64,000 nt of DNA from Ruegeria lacuscaerulensis (GTDB lineage Bacteria > Pseudomonadota > Alphaproteobacteria > Rhodobacterales > Rhodobacteraceae). Below are positions 27,276 to 35,153 of this stretch, in pieces; within the stretch, counting starts at the first letter, position 1; each line of letters opens with the position of its first letter. The notes below the pieces were generated by a model. The model saw nothing but the letters and a program-made list of their open reading frames with translations, was not told the DNA's origin and ran no database searches. The stretch lies in NCBI RefSeq assembly GCF_013033355.1, contig NZ_WQDY01000004.1, positions 124,001 to 188,000 on the forward strand. The letters run 5' to 3'. Position numbers and translations under genes: made by a program.

Positions 27276-27607
27276 CGGTATTCTCCTCTACTACACACAA
27301 CTCCCAGGGACGCACGGCGTACACCACCACCGCATCACTAGCGAGTCGCGCTTAACCACTCCCTAATTTGGAACATGCCCCCAAATCAGCACCATAGCGC
27401 AATATTGCGCCTTTTGGTGATTTTTTCAAGCGGGTTGAATCGAGATTACCCAACAATGGTTTACGGTTGTGCAATCGCAATAGACATAAACGCATACACG
27501 CATTGCAATATTATGTATTTCCTGCGCTGCCTTAGGTTGTCTCGCCCGGTAATGAATTGACAACGGCAGGACAAACCGAATCTATGCCGCAAACACGGAG
27601 CGAGTTG
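27276..27607. other. 332-base intergenic region with a perfect palindrome
   Basis: This divergent region between the XRE regulator and the quinone oxidoreductase is AT-rich compared with its surroundings and holds no convincing gene. It contains GCGCAATATTGCGC at 27397-27410, a perfect 14-base palindrome about 120 bases upstream of the regulator start. A possible open frame at 27375-27560 has no ribosome site and no family resemblance. Promoters for both flanking genes should lie here but I cannot place them. Confidence 0.5.
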
Positions 27608-28564
27608 ATGCAGGCTTTTAGAATCGAAACCACCGGGGCCGAACCCCGGCTGTGCAATCTGGACATACCCGAGCCCGGTCCAGGACAGATTCGCGTTGCC
27701 ATCAAAGCCTGTGGCCTGAATTTTGCCGACCTGTTGATGCAAAAGGGTACGTATCAGGACACGCCTCCGGCCCCATTCACCCAGGGCATGGAAATCGCTG
27801 GGCTTGTCGACAGCTGCGGGCCCGACGTCACGCACCTTAATCCGGGCGATCGCATCGCCATCTATTCAGGCCAAGGTGGGCTAGCCGAGTATGGTGTATT
27901 CGAGGCTGCGCGGGCGATCCCGATGCCAGACAGCATGAGCTTTGAAGACGCCGCCGCGATCCAGATTACCTACGGAACAGGGCATATGGCTTTGGATCAC
28001 AGAGCGCAGTTGCAACCGGGCGAAACACTTTTAGTCACCGGCGCCGCCGGAGGCGTTGGCTTAACTGCGGTTGAAATCGGCAAACTTATGGGGGCTACCG
28101 TCATCGCGCAGGCACGTGGCTCTGAAAAGCTGGAGGTGGCCCGCAAGGCGGGAGCGGATCACTTGATTGATAGCTCTGAGGACCTTCGCATGCGGGTCAA
28201 GGAATTGGGCGGCGCTGATGTCGTCTATGATGCAATCGGCGGCGATGTGTTCAAAGCCGCATTTCGCGCCACAAACCCCGAAGGAAGATTAGTGCCAATC
28301 GGCTTTGCCGGCGGCGAAGTCCCGCAAATCCCAGCGAATCATCTGCTGGTCAAAAACCTGACCGTTATAGGTTTTTACATCGGTGGGTATCTGAACTTCC
28401 GCCCGGAAATCGTGCAGCAGAGCTTTCAAACCCTGTTCCAGTGGCACACCGAAGGGCGCATAAAACCTCATATCAGTCATACGTTTCCGCTGACCGAAGC
28501 AGCCAGGGGTTTGCAGATGCTACGGGATCGGACCGCGACCGGAAAGGTCGTGATCACTATCTGA
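27608..28564 (+). CDS. NADPH:quinone oxidoreductase, zinc-free MDR family
   Basis: The 318-residue protein has a GroES-like N domain (CGLNFADLLMQKGTYQ, GDRIAIY) and a Rossmann domain with GAAGGVGLTAVEIGKLMGA that binds NADPH. It lacks the zinc cysteines of alcohol dehydrogenases and matches the QOR/crotonase-independent quinone reductase group. It probably reduces quinones or enones in the cytoplasm. The ATG at 27608 with GGAG upstream fits the domain start; earlier in-frame starts would add up to 17 unmatched residues. Confidence 0.9.
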   Translation: MQAFRIETTGAEPRLCNLDIPEPGPGQIRVAIKACGLNFADLLMQKGTYQDTPPAPFTQGMEIAGLVDSCGPDVTHLNPGDRIAIYSGQGGLAEYGVFEAARAIPMPDSMSFEDAAAIQITYGTGHMALDHRAQLQPGETLLVTGAAGGVGLTAVEIGKLMGATVIAQARGSEKLEVARKAGADHLIDSSEDLRMRVKELGGADVVYDAIGGDVFKAAFRATNPEGRLVPIGFAGGEVPQIPANHLLVKNLTVIGFYIGGYLNFRPEIVQQSFQTLFQWHTEGRIKPHISHTFPLTEAARGLQMLRDRTATGKVVITI

Positions 28565-28569
28565 ACCCC

Positions 28570-29451
28570 CTACCCCGCAACCGCCTTCAAGGGCGTGCCG
28601 ACCAACATGCGGAAATTTTGACGGACCAAAGCAGCCAGGGCCTCGACCACATCACCTCGGCCCACTTCTCCACCGTATAGGTTGATCATCTGCACAGGCA
28701 GATCGGGCAAAGCACCGCCGGAGTCGATAAGCTCGAGATGTGCGGCCTCGGTCCCTTCCAGCATCGCGCTTACAGCCAAGTCGGCACTGACCGTTGCCTC
28801 GATTGTACGATCATCTTCGGCGTCGACGGTCAGTTCCCAGGGAATGTCCTGTGCGTCAAGGGCGCTGATCACCTTGGGTCGGAAAAGGCACCGGCGCCCC
28901 TCGGCCAAGGGCAATGGACGCTTACGCCAAGCAGACCCATTCGGCGCACCGACCCAGCGCAAAGGCAATTCTGCGATCGACTCAGCACCATCGGCCGCCC
29001 CGCCCTCGGTTGTCAGGATCAAATCACATTCGCCTTTCTTGAACATATCCTTGAGCTGCAATGAGAAAGACGACACCAGTTGGATGCGCACCCGAGGGAA
29101 ATCTGCATTGAACTGCTTCAAAACACGCGGAATGGCCGGGTATACGATGTCATGCGGTACACCAAGCACGACTTCTCCCTCATAGGCTTGGTCCGTCAGC
29201 TTCGAGATCACCTCATCATTCAACGCGACCATTCGCCGTGCGTACGCCAACAGCTGTTCGCCCGAGGGTGTCAGCGCAATGGTCCGACCGCTGCGGTCCA
29301 GCAGATCCAGACCCAAAAGCTCTTCCAAACGCTTCAGCTGCATTGAGACGGCAGATTGCGTCAGATGCAGGAACCCGGCGGCGCGGGTTACTCCGCCTTG
29401 GTCGGCTACAGCCACGAAGGATCGCAGCGTCGTAATATCGAGATTTCGCAT
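28570..29451 (-). CDS. LysR-family regulator
   Basis: The 293-residue protein starts MRNLDITTLRSFVAVADQGGVTRAAGFLHLTQSAVSMQLKRLEE in pieces typical of LysR DNA-binding domains, followed by a periplasmic-binding-like effector domain. The ATG at 29451 has an AAGGA site at nine bases; a GTG two codons upstream is too close to it. It is convergent with the quinone oxidoreductase (five bases apart) and divergent from a DUF1127 gene, a possible target. Confidence 0.9.
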   Translation of the reverse strand: MRNLDITTLRSFVAVADQGGVTRAAGFLHLTQSAVSMQLKRLEELLGLDLLDRSGRTIALTPSGEQLLAYARRMVALNDEVISKLTDQAYEGEVVLGVPHDIVYPAIPRVLKQFNADFPRVRIQLVSSFSLQLKDMFKKGECDLILTTEGGAADGAESIAELPLRWVGAPNGSAWRKRPLPLAEGRRCLFRPKVISALDAQDIPWELTVDAEDDRTIEATVSADLAVSAMLEGTEAAHLELIDSGGALPDLPVQMINLYGGEVGRGDVVEALAALVRQNFRMLVGTPLKAVAG

Positions 29452-29578
29452 CTTCACGATTCCTTATGGATCAGATCAAAAACATTCATTTTTAAAATGT
29501 GTCACACCACGCCATATAAATCAAGGAAGTTGATGAGACAGGCGATATTCATCGCAAATAGAGGAAAGGACATAAATT

Positions 29579-29788
29579 ATGACCCAAGTTGCACTCCACC
29601 ACCCCTGTCCACCGCGCCGCCGGTTTGGCTTGAAAACGTTGCTGGACGCCGTGTCTTTGTATCGCCAGCGCGGCACCCTGGCTCGGCTGGATGCCCGCGC
29701 GTTGGAAGACATCGGAATCACCCGCGAACAGGCCGAGGCAGAGGCCTCGCGCAAAATCTGGGATGCGCCGGAATTCTGGCAAAGATGA
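29579..29788 (+). CDS. DUF1127 small protein
   Basis: This 69-residue basic protein ends with the DUF1127 segment LARLDARALEDIGITREQAEAEASR, preceded by a basic N-terminal part. DUF1127 proteins of Alphaproteobacteria are short, often Arg-rich, and some bind RNA or act in phosphate and stress responses. A GAGGAAAGGA ribosome site precedes the ATG. It is divergent from a LysR regulator and is followed by its own terminator. Confidence 0.9.
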   Translation: MTQVALHHPCPPRRRFGLKTLLDAVSLYRQRGTLARLDARALEDIGITREQAEAEASRKIWDAPEFWQR

Positions 29789-29813
29789 TTTTTAAATTGA
29801 TCTTTTTTCCTGG

Positions 29814-29846
29814 AATGGCGATCCGCATCAGCAGGTCGCCATTTTT
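29814..29846 (+). terminator. Rho-independent terminator after the DUF1127 gene
   Basis: AATGGCGA (29814-29821) and TCGCCATT (29836-29843) form an eight-base stem with a 14-base loop, followed directly by a T run. It lies 25 bases after the stop codon. Confidence 0.8.
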
Positions 29847-29968
29847 GTTGTCAGTTTTAACCGGAATCCTGCGCTAAACCCTTGAAAGCTTGCCCGCAGT
29901 TGCCGATATTTGCGGGGAACGCCGCCCTCTTGCGGGCGCGCAAAGAACTAACGAAGGGAGACCCTTTT

Positions 29969-30745
29969 ATGGCACAATTTGACACGATCCGGACGGCGGC
30001 CGGCGCGCGCGCTGCCCAGATTGACGAGGGCCTGCGCGCCCACATGAATAAAGTCTACGGCACCATGTCCGTCGGCATGCTGATAACATTTGCGGCGGCT
30101 TGGGCAATTGCCGGCCTGGCAACAACAACCGACCCATCGGCGGCAGCGGCGCAACTGAGCGCTGACAAATACCTGACATCGCTAGGTGCCGCCCTGTTTT
30201 CATCGCCGCTGAGATGGGTGATCATGTTCGCGCCGCTGGCCTTTGTTTTTGGCTTTAGCGCCGGGATCAACCGTATGTCGGCAGCAGCTGCGCAGACGGT
30301 ATTCTACCTGTTCGCAGCCGTTATGGGCGTTTCGATCAGCTGGATCTTCTTGGTCTTTACCGGCGAGTCGATCATTCAGGTCTTCCTTATCACTGCCATC
30401 GCCTTTGCGGGGCTGTCGCTGTATGGCTACACGACCAAGAAAGATCTGTCGGCGATGGGCACGTTCCTGATCATGGGCGTGATTGGTCTGATCGTAGCAT
30501 CGATCGTGAACATCTTCATTGCATCCTCGGCCATGGCCTTTGCAATCTCGGTCATCGGTGTGCTGATCTTCGCTGGACTGACCGCATACGACACGCAGAA
30601 CATCAAAACCACTTACCTGCAAATGGCCCATTCGGGTGATCAGGAATGGTTGGGTAAAGCAGCGATCATGGGCGCACTGAGCCTGTATCTCGACTTTATC
30701 AACATGTTTATGTTCCTGCTGCAGTTGTTCGGCAACCGCGAGTAA
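29969..30745 (+). CDS. Bax inhibitor-1/YccA family membrane protein
   Basis: The 258-residue protein has seven hydrophobic segments after a short charged N-terminus. It carries the family segments YGTMSVGMLITFAAAWA, FIASSAMAFAISVIGVLIFAGLTAYDTQ and LYLDFINMFMFLLQLFG. BI-1 homologues are pH-sensitive Ca2+ leak channels; YccA modulates the FtsH protease. The ATG at 29969 follows AAGGGAG at eight bases; in-frame upstream sequence lacks family similarity. It is monocistronic with its own terminator. Confidence 0.94.
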   Translation: MAQFDTIRTAAGARAAQIDEGLRAHMNKVYGTMSVGMLITFAAAWAIAGLATTTDPSAAAAQLSADKYLTSLGAALFSSPLRWVIMFAPLAFVFGFSAGINRMSAAAAQTVFYLFAAVMGVSISWIFLVFTGESIIQVFLITAIAFAGLSLYGYTTKKDLSAMGTFLIMGVIGLIVASIVNIFIASSAMAFAISVIGVLIFAGLTAYDTQNIKTTYLQMAHSGDQEWLGKAAIMGALSLYLDFINMFMFLLQLFGNRE

Positions 30746-30770
30746 CGCGGTCTTCAGACCACGCAATTCA

Positions 30771-30799
30771 GGGCGAGCCAATGGCTCGCCCTTTTTTTT
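30771..30799 (+). terminator. Strong Rho-independent terminator after the BI-1 gene
   Basis: GGGCGAGCC and GGCTCGCCC form a perfect nine-base stem (30771-30779 and 30783-30791) with a three-base loop, followed by eight T residues. Confidence 0.93.
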
Positions 30800-30819
30800 C
30801 GCGGGCTATTTAGTACACC

Positions 30820-30853
30820 AAAAAAGGCCCCCACTATCCGGTGAGGGCCTTTT
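30820..30853 (-). terminator. Terminator after the 31-kb lipoprotein gene
   Basis: On the reverse strand AAAAGGCCCTCAC pairs with GTGGGGGCCTTTT around a six-base loop, then runs into T residues. It serves the lipoprotein gene ending at 30878 and stands 20 bases from the opposing BI-1 terminator. Confidence 0.85.
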
Positions 30854-30877
30854 GTCTTAGACGGCTTAAAGAAAAGA

Positions 30878-31384
30878 TCAGCTGCAGTTCAGAGGAACAG
30901 CAAACCCCGAGCTGCGCTGCGACGACCCTTTGCGGAACACATTACCTGCAGGCAAACAACCAGTGAACTGTTCGGCGTTACGACCGAAGGCTGCTCCGAT
31001 TTCGTTGTCGATACGGGTCGAGTTATTCGCGGTGCGCAACACACCATAAAGCGTTCCGTTTACGCTGACTGTGCTAAGGAACAGGTTTGTGTCTGAACCG
31101 GTCAGCACGACTGAATTGGTGTCACTGCGGCCGCCATTGTCAATCGCGATCCGCGCGATTTTCTGCGGGTCGGTTTCGCTTGTCGTCACGGGCACCGCCG
31201 GCAAGACGGCGAGTTCTGCGGGTACGTTCGTTGCCTCAGGCAGGAAGGCGACCGCACCCGGAACATCCGCAATTGTCCGGGGCTCACCATCAATGCCGGT
31301 AAAGCCGACACCTGAGCGGTTGTAAGGGTCTTCACAGGCCGCAAGGGCCAGAACGGTAGCTGTGGATAACAAGATTTTTTTCAT
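30878..31384 (-). CDS. Hypothetical lipoprotein
   Basis: The 168-residue protein starts MKKILLSTATVLALAAC, a clear lipoprotein signal with Cys17. The mature part is Thr/Ser/Asn-rich with no strong hydrophobic segment and two late cysteines (FTGCLPAGN and the C-terminal LNCS) that could form a disulfide. I do not recognise a domain. The ATG at 31384 is chosen because the signal peptide begins there. It is followed by a terminator and appears to stand alone. Confidence 0.82.
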   Translation of the reverse strand: MKKILLSTATVLALAACEDPYNRSGVGFTGIDGEPRTIADVPGAVAFLPEATNVPAELAVLPAVPVTTSETDPQKIARIAIDNGGRSDTNSVVLTGSDTNLFLSTVSVNGTLYGVLRTANNSTRIDNEIGAAFGRNAEQFTGCLPAGNVFRKGSSQRSSGFAVPLNCS

Positions 31385-31544
31385 GACGGCCAACATTTTG
31401 GAACGATTAGCTGAAGCGTATGAGAAAGGCGTTCCAAAAAGCAACCCGCAGCCGTAGCGAATAGCTTTACGCCTGATGCGCCGTTGCAACGGCACAGATG
31501 CAGCACAAGGTCGTCCGAGATCCACCATCCAACCAGTTTCAAAC

Positions 31545-31573
31545 GAAAAAAGGCCCCGTAAACACGAGGCCTT
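31545..31573 (-). terminator. Terminator after rpmG
   Basis: On the reverse strand AAGGCC and GGCCTT arms with an inner CGT/ACG stem and a four-base loop are followed by TTTTTT. It lies about 27 bases past the rpmG stop. Confidence 0.85.
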
Positions 31574-31599
31574 CTAAGCTGTCCAAGAGGGACGGCAGA

Positions 31600-31767
31600 T
31601 TACTTAATCTTGCCTTCCTTGTACTCGACATGTTTCCGAGCGACCGGATCGTATTTACGAATGGTCATTTTCTCGGTCATGGTACGCGCGTTTTTCTTGG
31701 TCACGTAGAAGTGGCCCGTGCCCGCGGTCGAGTTCAGACGGATCTTGATTGTCGTCGGCTTCGCCAT
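31600..31767 (-). CDS. rpmG: Ribosomal protein L33
   Basis: The 55-residue protein begins [20 protein letters not shown] and continues [14 protein letters not shown]. It lacks the zinc-binding CxxC pairs, so it is the cysteine-free form of L33 in the large ribosomal subunit. The ATG at 31767 follows a GGAG site, and a terminator follows the gene. No ribosomal neighbours are present. Confidence 0.97.
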   Translation of the reverse strand: MAKPTTIKIRLNSTAGTGHFYVTKKNARTMTEKMTIRKYDPVARKHVEYKEGKIK

Positions 31768-32060
31768 GGTTATCTCCTGCGTCCGAAAAGGCAGGGGCCT
31801 TTCGGTTGAATTCCTATGAGCGTGCGCTTTTACCCGGTCGCACAGCCGAGTCAACCTGAATCGGTGTCTTTTCCGCACAATTCCATCTGACGCGCGACGG
31901 CCGAACCGTGTCGATTTGGTGGGATCACGGTTCCGTGATACAGTTCTGCGGTCGGAGCAAGCCAAAAGGCTGCATTCCGGCGGGATGCACGAGGCATCGG
32001 ATCACAGGCAAAACCTTGGGGTAGCGCGGTTTTATCATGCCGTACACTTGGGGGGCTATT

Positions 32061-32696
32061 ATGACGGAATGGGAACTTCAGGCCGAGGAATTGGCCAATT
32101 GCAACTGCAACTTCGGTTGCCCGTGCCAATTCAGCGTTTTGCCGACGCATGGCAACTGCGAAGCGGTTGTTGTTTATGATATCCAAAGCGGCCACTACGG
32201 AGACACCGATCTTGCGGGAATCCGCGCGGCAGGCGTCTACTATTGGCCGGGCCCGATTCACGAAGGCAACGGCCAAATGCAATTGGTGATCGACGTCTCG
32301 GCCTCGGCCGATCAGCGGGCGGCGATGCAAGCTATCATGACTGGTCAGGACACGGATGAAATGGCGACATTCTGGTTCGTCTACAGCGCCATGGCACCAA
32401 CCAAACACGAAACACTCTATGTACCGATCGAGTTGAGCTGGTCCCGCGAAGACCGCACAGGCCACGCAAAGGTTCATGGTGTCTTCGATCTTGAGGTCAA
32501 TCCGATTCCACATATCGTATCGGGTCTGCCCCATCGGGCATCCATACAATTACCGAATGGGTTTGAATATCGTCAGGCCGAGGCCGCCTCGGGGAAAGCA
32601 CAGACAACGGGTGGCGAGATCAGCCTGAGCTTTGACGCCACCCACGCGCATTTGGCGCATCTTAACATATCAGGCCACGGCGTTCTTGGCGCGTGA
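32061..32696 (+). CDS. DUF1326 protein with a CNCxxxCPC cluster
   Basis: The 211-residue cytoplasmic protein starts with ANCNCNFGCPCQF (Cys14, 16, 20, 22), the cysteine cluster that defines DUF1326 and suggests metal binding. The remainder is a mixed alpha/beta domain with no signal peptide. The ATG at 32061 follows GGGGGG at six bases; an upstream in-frame ATG at 32037 has a poorer site. The DUF2182 membrane gene follows after 12 bases, a pairing seen in many bacteria. The function is unknown. Confidence 0.85.
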   Translation: MTEWELQAEELANCNCNFGCPCQFSVLPTHGNCEAVVVYDIQSGHYGDTDLAGIRAAGVYYWPGPIHEGNGQMQLVIDVSASADQRAAMQAIMTGQDTDEMATFWFVYSAMAPTKHETLYVPIELSWSREDRTGHAKVHGVFDLEVNPIPHIVSGLPHRASIQLPNGFEYRQAEAASGKAQTTGGEISLSFDATHAHLAHLNISGHGVLGA

Positions 32697-32708
32697 ACAG
32701 GTGCGAAC

Positions 32709-33551
32709 ATGACCTCTGAGAACGAGCCGGCCTCGGCCGGAGCCATTGATCGTGTTTTACGCCATGACCGACTAATCGTTTTGCTGAGTGTCCTCGCAGT
32801 CGTCCTTGGCGCTGCGTGGTACACAACAGTTGGCATTGGTATGAACATGTCCGCAGTTGACATGACTCGCATGGCCGGACCGATCGGAGAGCCAATGACA
32901 ATGGCAGGTCAAACGGCGTGGTCCCTGCCCTACGCCATCCTTATTTTTCTAATGTGGTGGGTGATGATGGTCGCCATGATGACACCCAGCGCTGCTCCTA
33001 CCGTTTTGCTTTATACCGCGATCAAACGCATGGGGCCTGAAAAGGCCCGGTCCGCTGTCCTGAGCATGGTTTTTCTGAGCGGTTATCTGGTAACTTGGGC
33101 GGCCTTCAGCGCATTGGCAACAGGAGCGCAATGGGGGTTGGAACAAGCCGGGTTATCTGACGGGCCGATGATGACGATCCGATCCCGAACCTTTGCCGGG
33201 ATTATTCTGTTGGCGGCCGGGCTCTATCAACTGTCCAGCCTTAAAACTGCATGCCTGCGTCATTGCCGCAACCCTGCGCATTTTTTGGCCGACCACAGCA
33301 GACCGGGTGCAGTTGGCGCCTTTCGTACCGGCGCACTGCATGGGGCATATTGCCTTGGGTGCTGCTGGGCGCTGATGCTGCTGCTGTTTGTTGGCGGCGT
33401 TATGAACCTTTATTGGATTGTCGGGATCGCCGTGTATGTCGCGCTGGAAAAACTTATCCCGCATGCAAGATGGCTGGTTCCCCTGACCGGCATTGCCTTG
33501 ATCGTATTCGGTGCTTGGTTGATCGCAGGGCTTTCGATTCCGGTGACGTGA
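32709..33551 (+). CDS. DUF2182 membrane protein, predicted metal-binding
   Basis: The 280-residue protein has about seven transmembrane helices. A Met-rich helix MWWVMMVAMM lies at residues 82-91, a Cys/His loop ACLRHC (Cys182, His185, Cys186) leads to His191 and His196, and a helix contains HGAYCLGCCW (His211, Cys215, 218, 219). These residues suggest transition-metal binding, probably copper-like, in the membrane. It is paired with the DUF1326 gene 12 bases upstream. No function is established for the family. Confidence 0.85.
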   Translation: MTSENEPASAGAIDRVLRHDRLIVLLSVLAVVLGAAWYTTVGIGMNMSAVDMTRMAGPIGEPMTMAGQTAWSLPYAILIFLMWWVMMVAMMTPSAAPTVLLYTAIKRMGPEKARSAVLSMVFLSGYLVTWAAFSALATGAQWGLEQAGLSDGPMMTIRSRTFAGIILLAAGLYQLSSLKTACLRHCRNPAHFLADHSRPGAVGAFRTGALHGAYCLGCCWALMLLLFVGGVMNLYWIVGIAVYVALEKLIPHARWLVPLTGIALIVFGAWLIAGLSIPVT

Positions 33552-33616
33552 TCAAAATACTCGGCTTTAGGGGCCGGCCAACTTAAGGGTCCCCTTCATT
33601 TTTTCAGGAGGTAGAC

Positions 33617-33949
33617 ATGCCAATTTTCATTACATATGCCACTTATTCGCAGAACGGTGTCCGTGGGATGCTTAAGAAGCCGGCGGATCGGACGGGACCG
33701 GTGAAAGCTCTTTTAAAGAAAGTCGGAGGCAAGTTATTGGCTTTTTATGTGACAACTGGCGAAAACGACGTGGTTGTTATCAGCGAGGCACCGGACGGAA
33801 CTGATGCGGTCGCCGTCGGCATGGCCGTCGCAGCCTCGGGCGCAGTTTCCAAGATCGAGACTGTTCGCGCATGGAAGGCCAAGGATTTTGTCGCGATTCA
33901 GAAAAAAGCTGCCAAACTTGCCGGAGCCTATTCACCCCCGGGCAAGTGA
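33617..33949 (+). CDS. GYD-domain protein
   Basis: The 110-residue protein matches the GYD domain, named for a conserved motif, with FITYATYSQNGVRGMLKKPADRT and the dimeric alpha/beta-barrel-like strand YVTTGENDVVVISEAPD. It is small and cytoplasmic, probably a dimer, and of unknown activity. CAGGAGG lies six bases before the ATG. It is downstream of the DUF1326-DUF2182 pair, 65 bases away, and may belong with it. Confidence 0.87.
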   Translation: MPIFITYATYSQNGVRGMLKKPADRTGPVKALLKKVGGKLLAFYVTTGENDVVVISEAPDGTDAVAVGMAVAASGAVSKIETVRAWKAKDFVAIQKKAAKLAGAYSPPGK

Positions 33950-33960
33950 GCGGGGAATAT

Positions 33961-34354
33961 GCGCGGAGGGCCTGTAAGCCGGATCTTGTTCCGGAGTTAC
34001 CCCCTTCGATGACCATTCCTCTAGGCCGTGCATTGCTGCGCGGCTCAAGCTGCCAACCCGGTCCCTCTGGGCCAAGACAGGCTTAGCGGCGGTATCGGCG
34101 GGCGCCGACCGGCCCGCGCGGGGACCCTATTTGGCATTGCTCCCGGTGGGGCTTGCCGTGCCACCGCTGTTGCCAGCGGCGCGGTGGGCTCTTACCCCAC
34201 CGTTTCACCCTTACCACACGCGTGTGGCGGTCTGATTTCTGTGGCGCTTTCCGTCGGGTTACCCCGCCCGGGCATTACCCGGCACCGTTGTCTTGTGGAG
34301 TCCGGACTTTCCTCTCGGGCCTTGCGACCCCAGCGGCCATCCGGCCCTCCGCGC
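33961..34354 (-). ncRNA. rnpB: RNase P RNA, bacterial type A
   Basis: The reverse strand contains the conserved GAGGAAAGTCCGGAC (CR-I), the AGGGTGAAA segment, the AGAGGAATGGTCATCG core near the 3' end and a terminal ATCCGGCTTACAG. The ends GCGCGGAGGGCC and GGCCCTCCGCGC pair as helix P1, which sets the boundaries at 34354 (5') and 33961 (3'), about 394 nucleotides. This RNA is the catalytic subunit that removes 5' leaders from tRNA precursors. A promoter with 17-base spacing precedes it. Confidence 0.97.
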
Positions 34355-34360
34355 GTGGGT

Positions 34361-34389
34361 TGGTTAGGCTTTGGGCCAGGCGGCGTCAA
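34361..34389 (-). promoter_or_regulatory. rnpB promoter
   Basis: Read on the reverse strand, TTGACG (34384-34389) and TAACCA (34361-34366) are separated by exactly 17 bases. Six bases later the P1 helix sequence of rnpB begins. This is a well-formed housekeeping sigma factor promoter in the right place. A hairpin-bearing repeat lies just upstream. Confidence 0.8.
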
Positions 34390-34406
34390 GGGTGGATTGG
34401 TTGGTA

Positions 34407-34471
34407 GAAGGGGCCAGCCCCTTCTTGGCCTACGGCCAATTCAACCCCGAGGTATTTTTGGCCAGATGAAG
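34407..34471 (-). repeat. 3'-end repeat copy 3, with two hairpins
   Basis: On the reverse strand, 13 bases after the amidase stop, the element reads CTTCATCTGGCCAAAAATA, then CCTCGGGG. It is followed by hairpins TTGGCC-GTA-GGCCAA (34425-34439) and GAAGGGGC-TG-GCCCCTTC (34407-34424). It shares its core with the copies at 24556-24605 and 3166-3236. It lies between the amidase end and the rnpB promoter and could insulate rnpB. Confidence 0.7.
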
Positions 34472-34484
34472 GACGGATCAGGTC

Positions 34485-35153
34485 CTAGGGGATAAGCGCG
34501 GCAAAATCGGCAGGGTGCAAGGGGCCTGTTGCACTTGGACGGTGACGCAGGCGCACAGTTGCCAGCAGCGTATCGTCGTCGGTTTGGGCAGTATAGCCTG
34601 CGGCGCGGGCAGCAGCGCGGAACGCGTCTTGTGTGAGGTTTTGTGGGCAATCGCCTGCGCCCGATTGGGCGGCAAGGGCTTGGTGTTCCAGCCGAGACCA
34701 AGGAAAGCGCGGGCCGGGGTCGATCTTGCGACCCGGAGCCATGTCGGAATGACCGAGCACGCCGGATGGCGGGATTTTCCAGCGCGACAAAATTGCGAGC
34801 AGAAGGGTTTCGAGTGTCGCCAGTTGCGGCTCGGAAAAGGGGTGGTCGCCGCGATTGTCCAGCTCGATCCCGATCGAGCGCGAGTTGATGTCAGTTTGGC
34901 CGCGCCACTCACCTGCCCCGGCGTGCCAAGCACGGTCTTCTTCGCGCACCATCTGCCAGAGCGTGCCGCCACAACCGATCAGGTAGTGGGCGGACACCTC
35001 GTATTGCGGGTCGCAGAGGCGATCCAACGCCGCCTGGGCGCTGTTCATTGCGGTATAGTGCAGAACGACCAGCGACGGCCCCAGCCCGTCTCTGCGTGAG
35101 CCGAAATTGGGGGAAGGGTGCCAGATCGGAGTCAGGTCAGTTGTTGACGGCAC
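34485..35153 (-). CDS. N-acetylmuramoyl-L-alanine amidase (Amidase_2/AmpD type)
   Basis: The 222-residue zinc amidase has the segments LVVLHYTAMNSAQAALDRL, VSAHYLIGCGGTLWQMV, WHAG and GHSDMAPGRKIDPG, with the metal His of LHYT, the His of GHSD and the late Asp as expected ligands. It cleaves the bond between MurNAc and the stem peptide. The start is most likely the GTG at 35153, which overlaps the upstream lipoprotein gene by 17 bases; more upstream sequence reads through that gene in another frame. No signal peptide is visible, suggesting a cytoplasmic AmpD-like muropeptide role. Confidence 0.9.
   Translation of the reverse strand: MPSTTDLTPIWHPSPNFGSRRDGLGPSLVVLHYTAMNSAQAALDRLCDPQYEVSAHYLIGCGGTLWQMVREEDRAWHAGAGEWRGQTDINSRSIGIELDNRGDHPFSEPQLATLETLLLAILSRWKIPPSGVLGHSDMAPGRKIDPGPRFPWSRLEHQALAAQSGAGDCPQNLTQDAFRAAARAAGYTAQTDDDTLLATVRLRHRPSATGPLHPADFAALIP

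Noticed and set aside
27375..27560. 61-residue open frame in the intergenic region upstream of the quinone oxidoreductase
   Set aside because: No ribosome site, no family resemblance and overlap with a likely promoter region.
33560..33600. Possible weak terminator after the DUF2182 gene
   Set aside because: The stem is only three to four base pairs and the T run is shared with the GYD gene leader, so it is not reliable.
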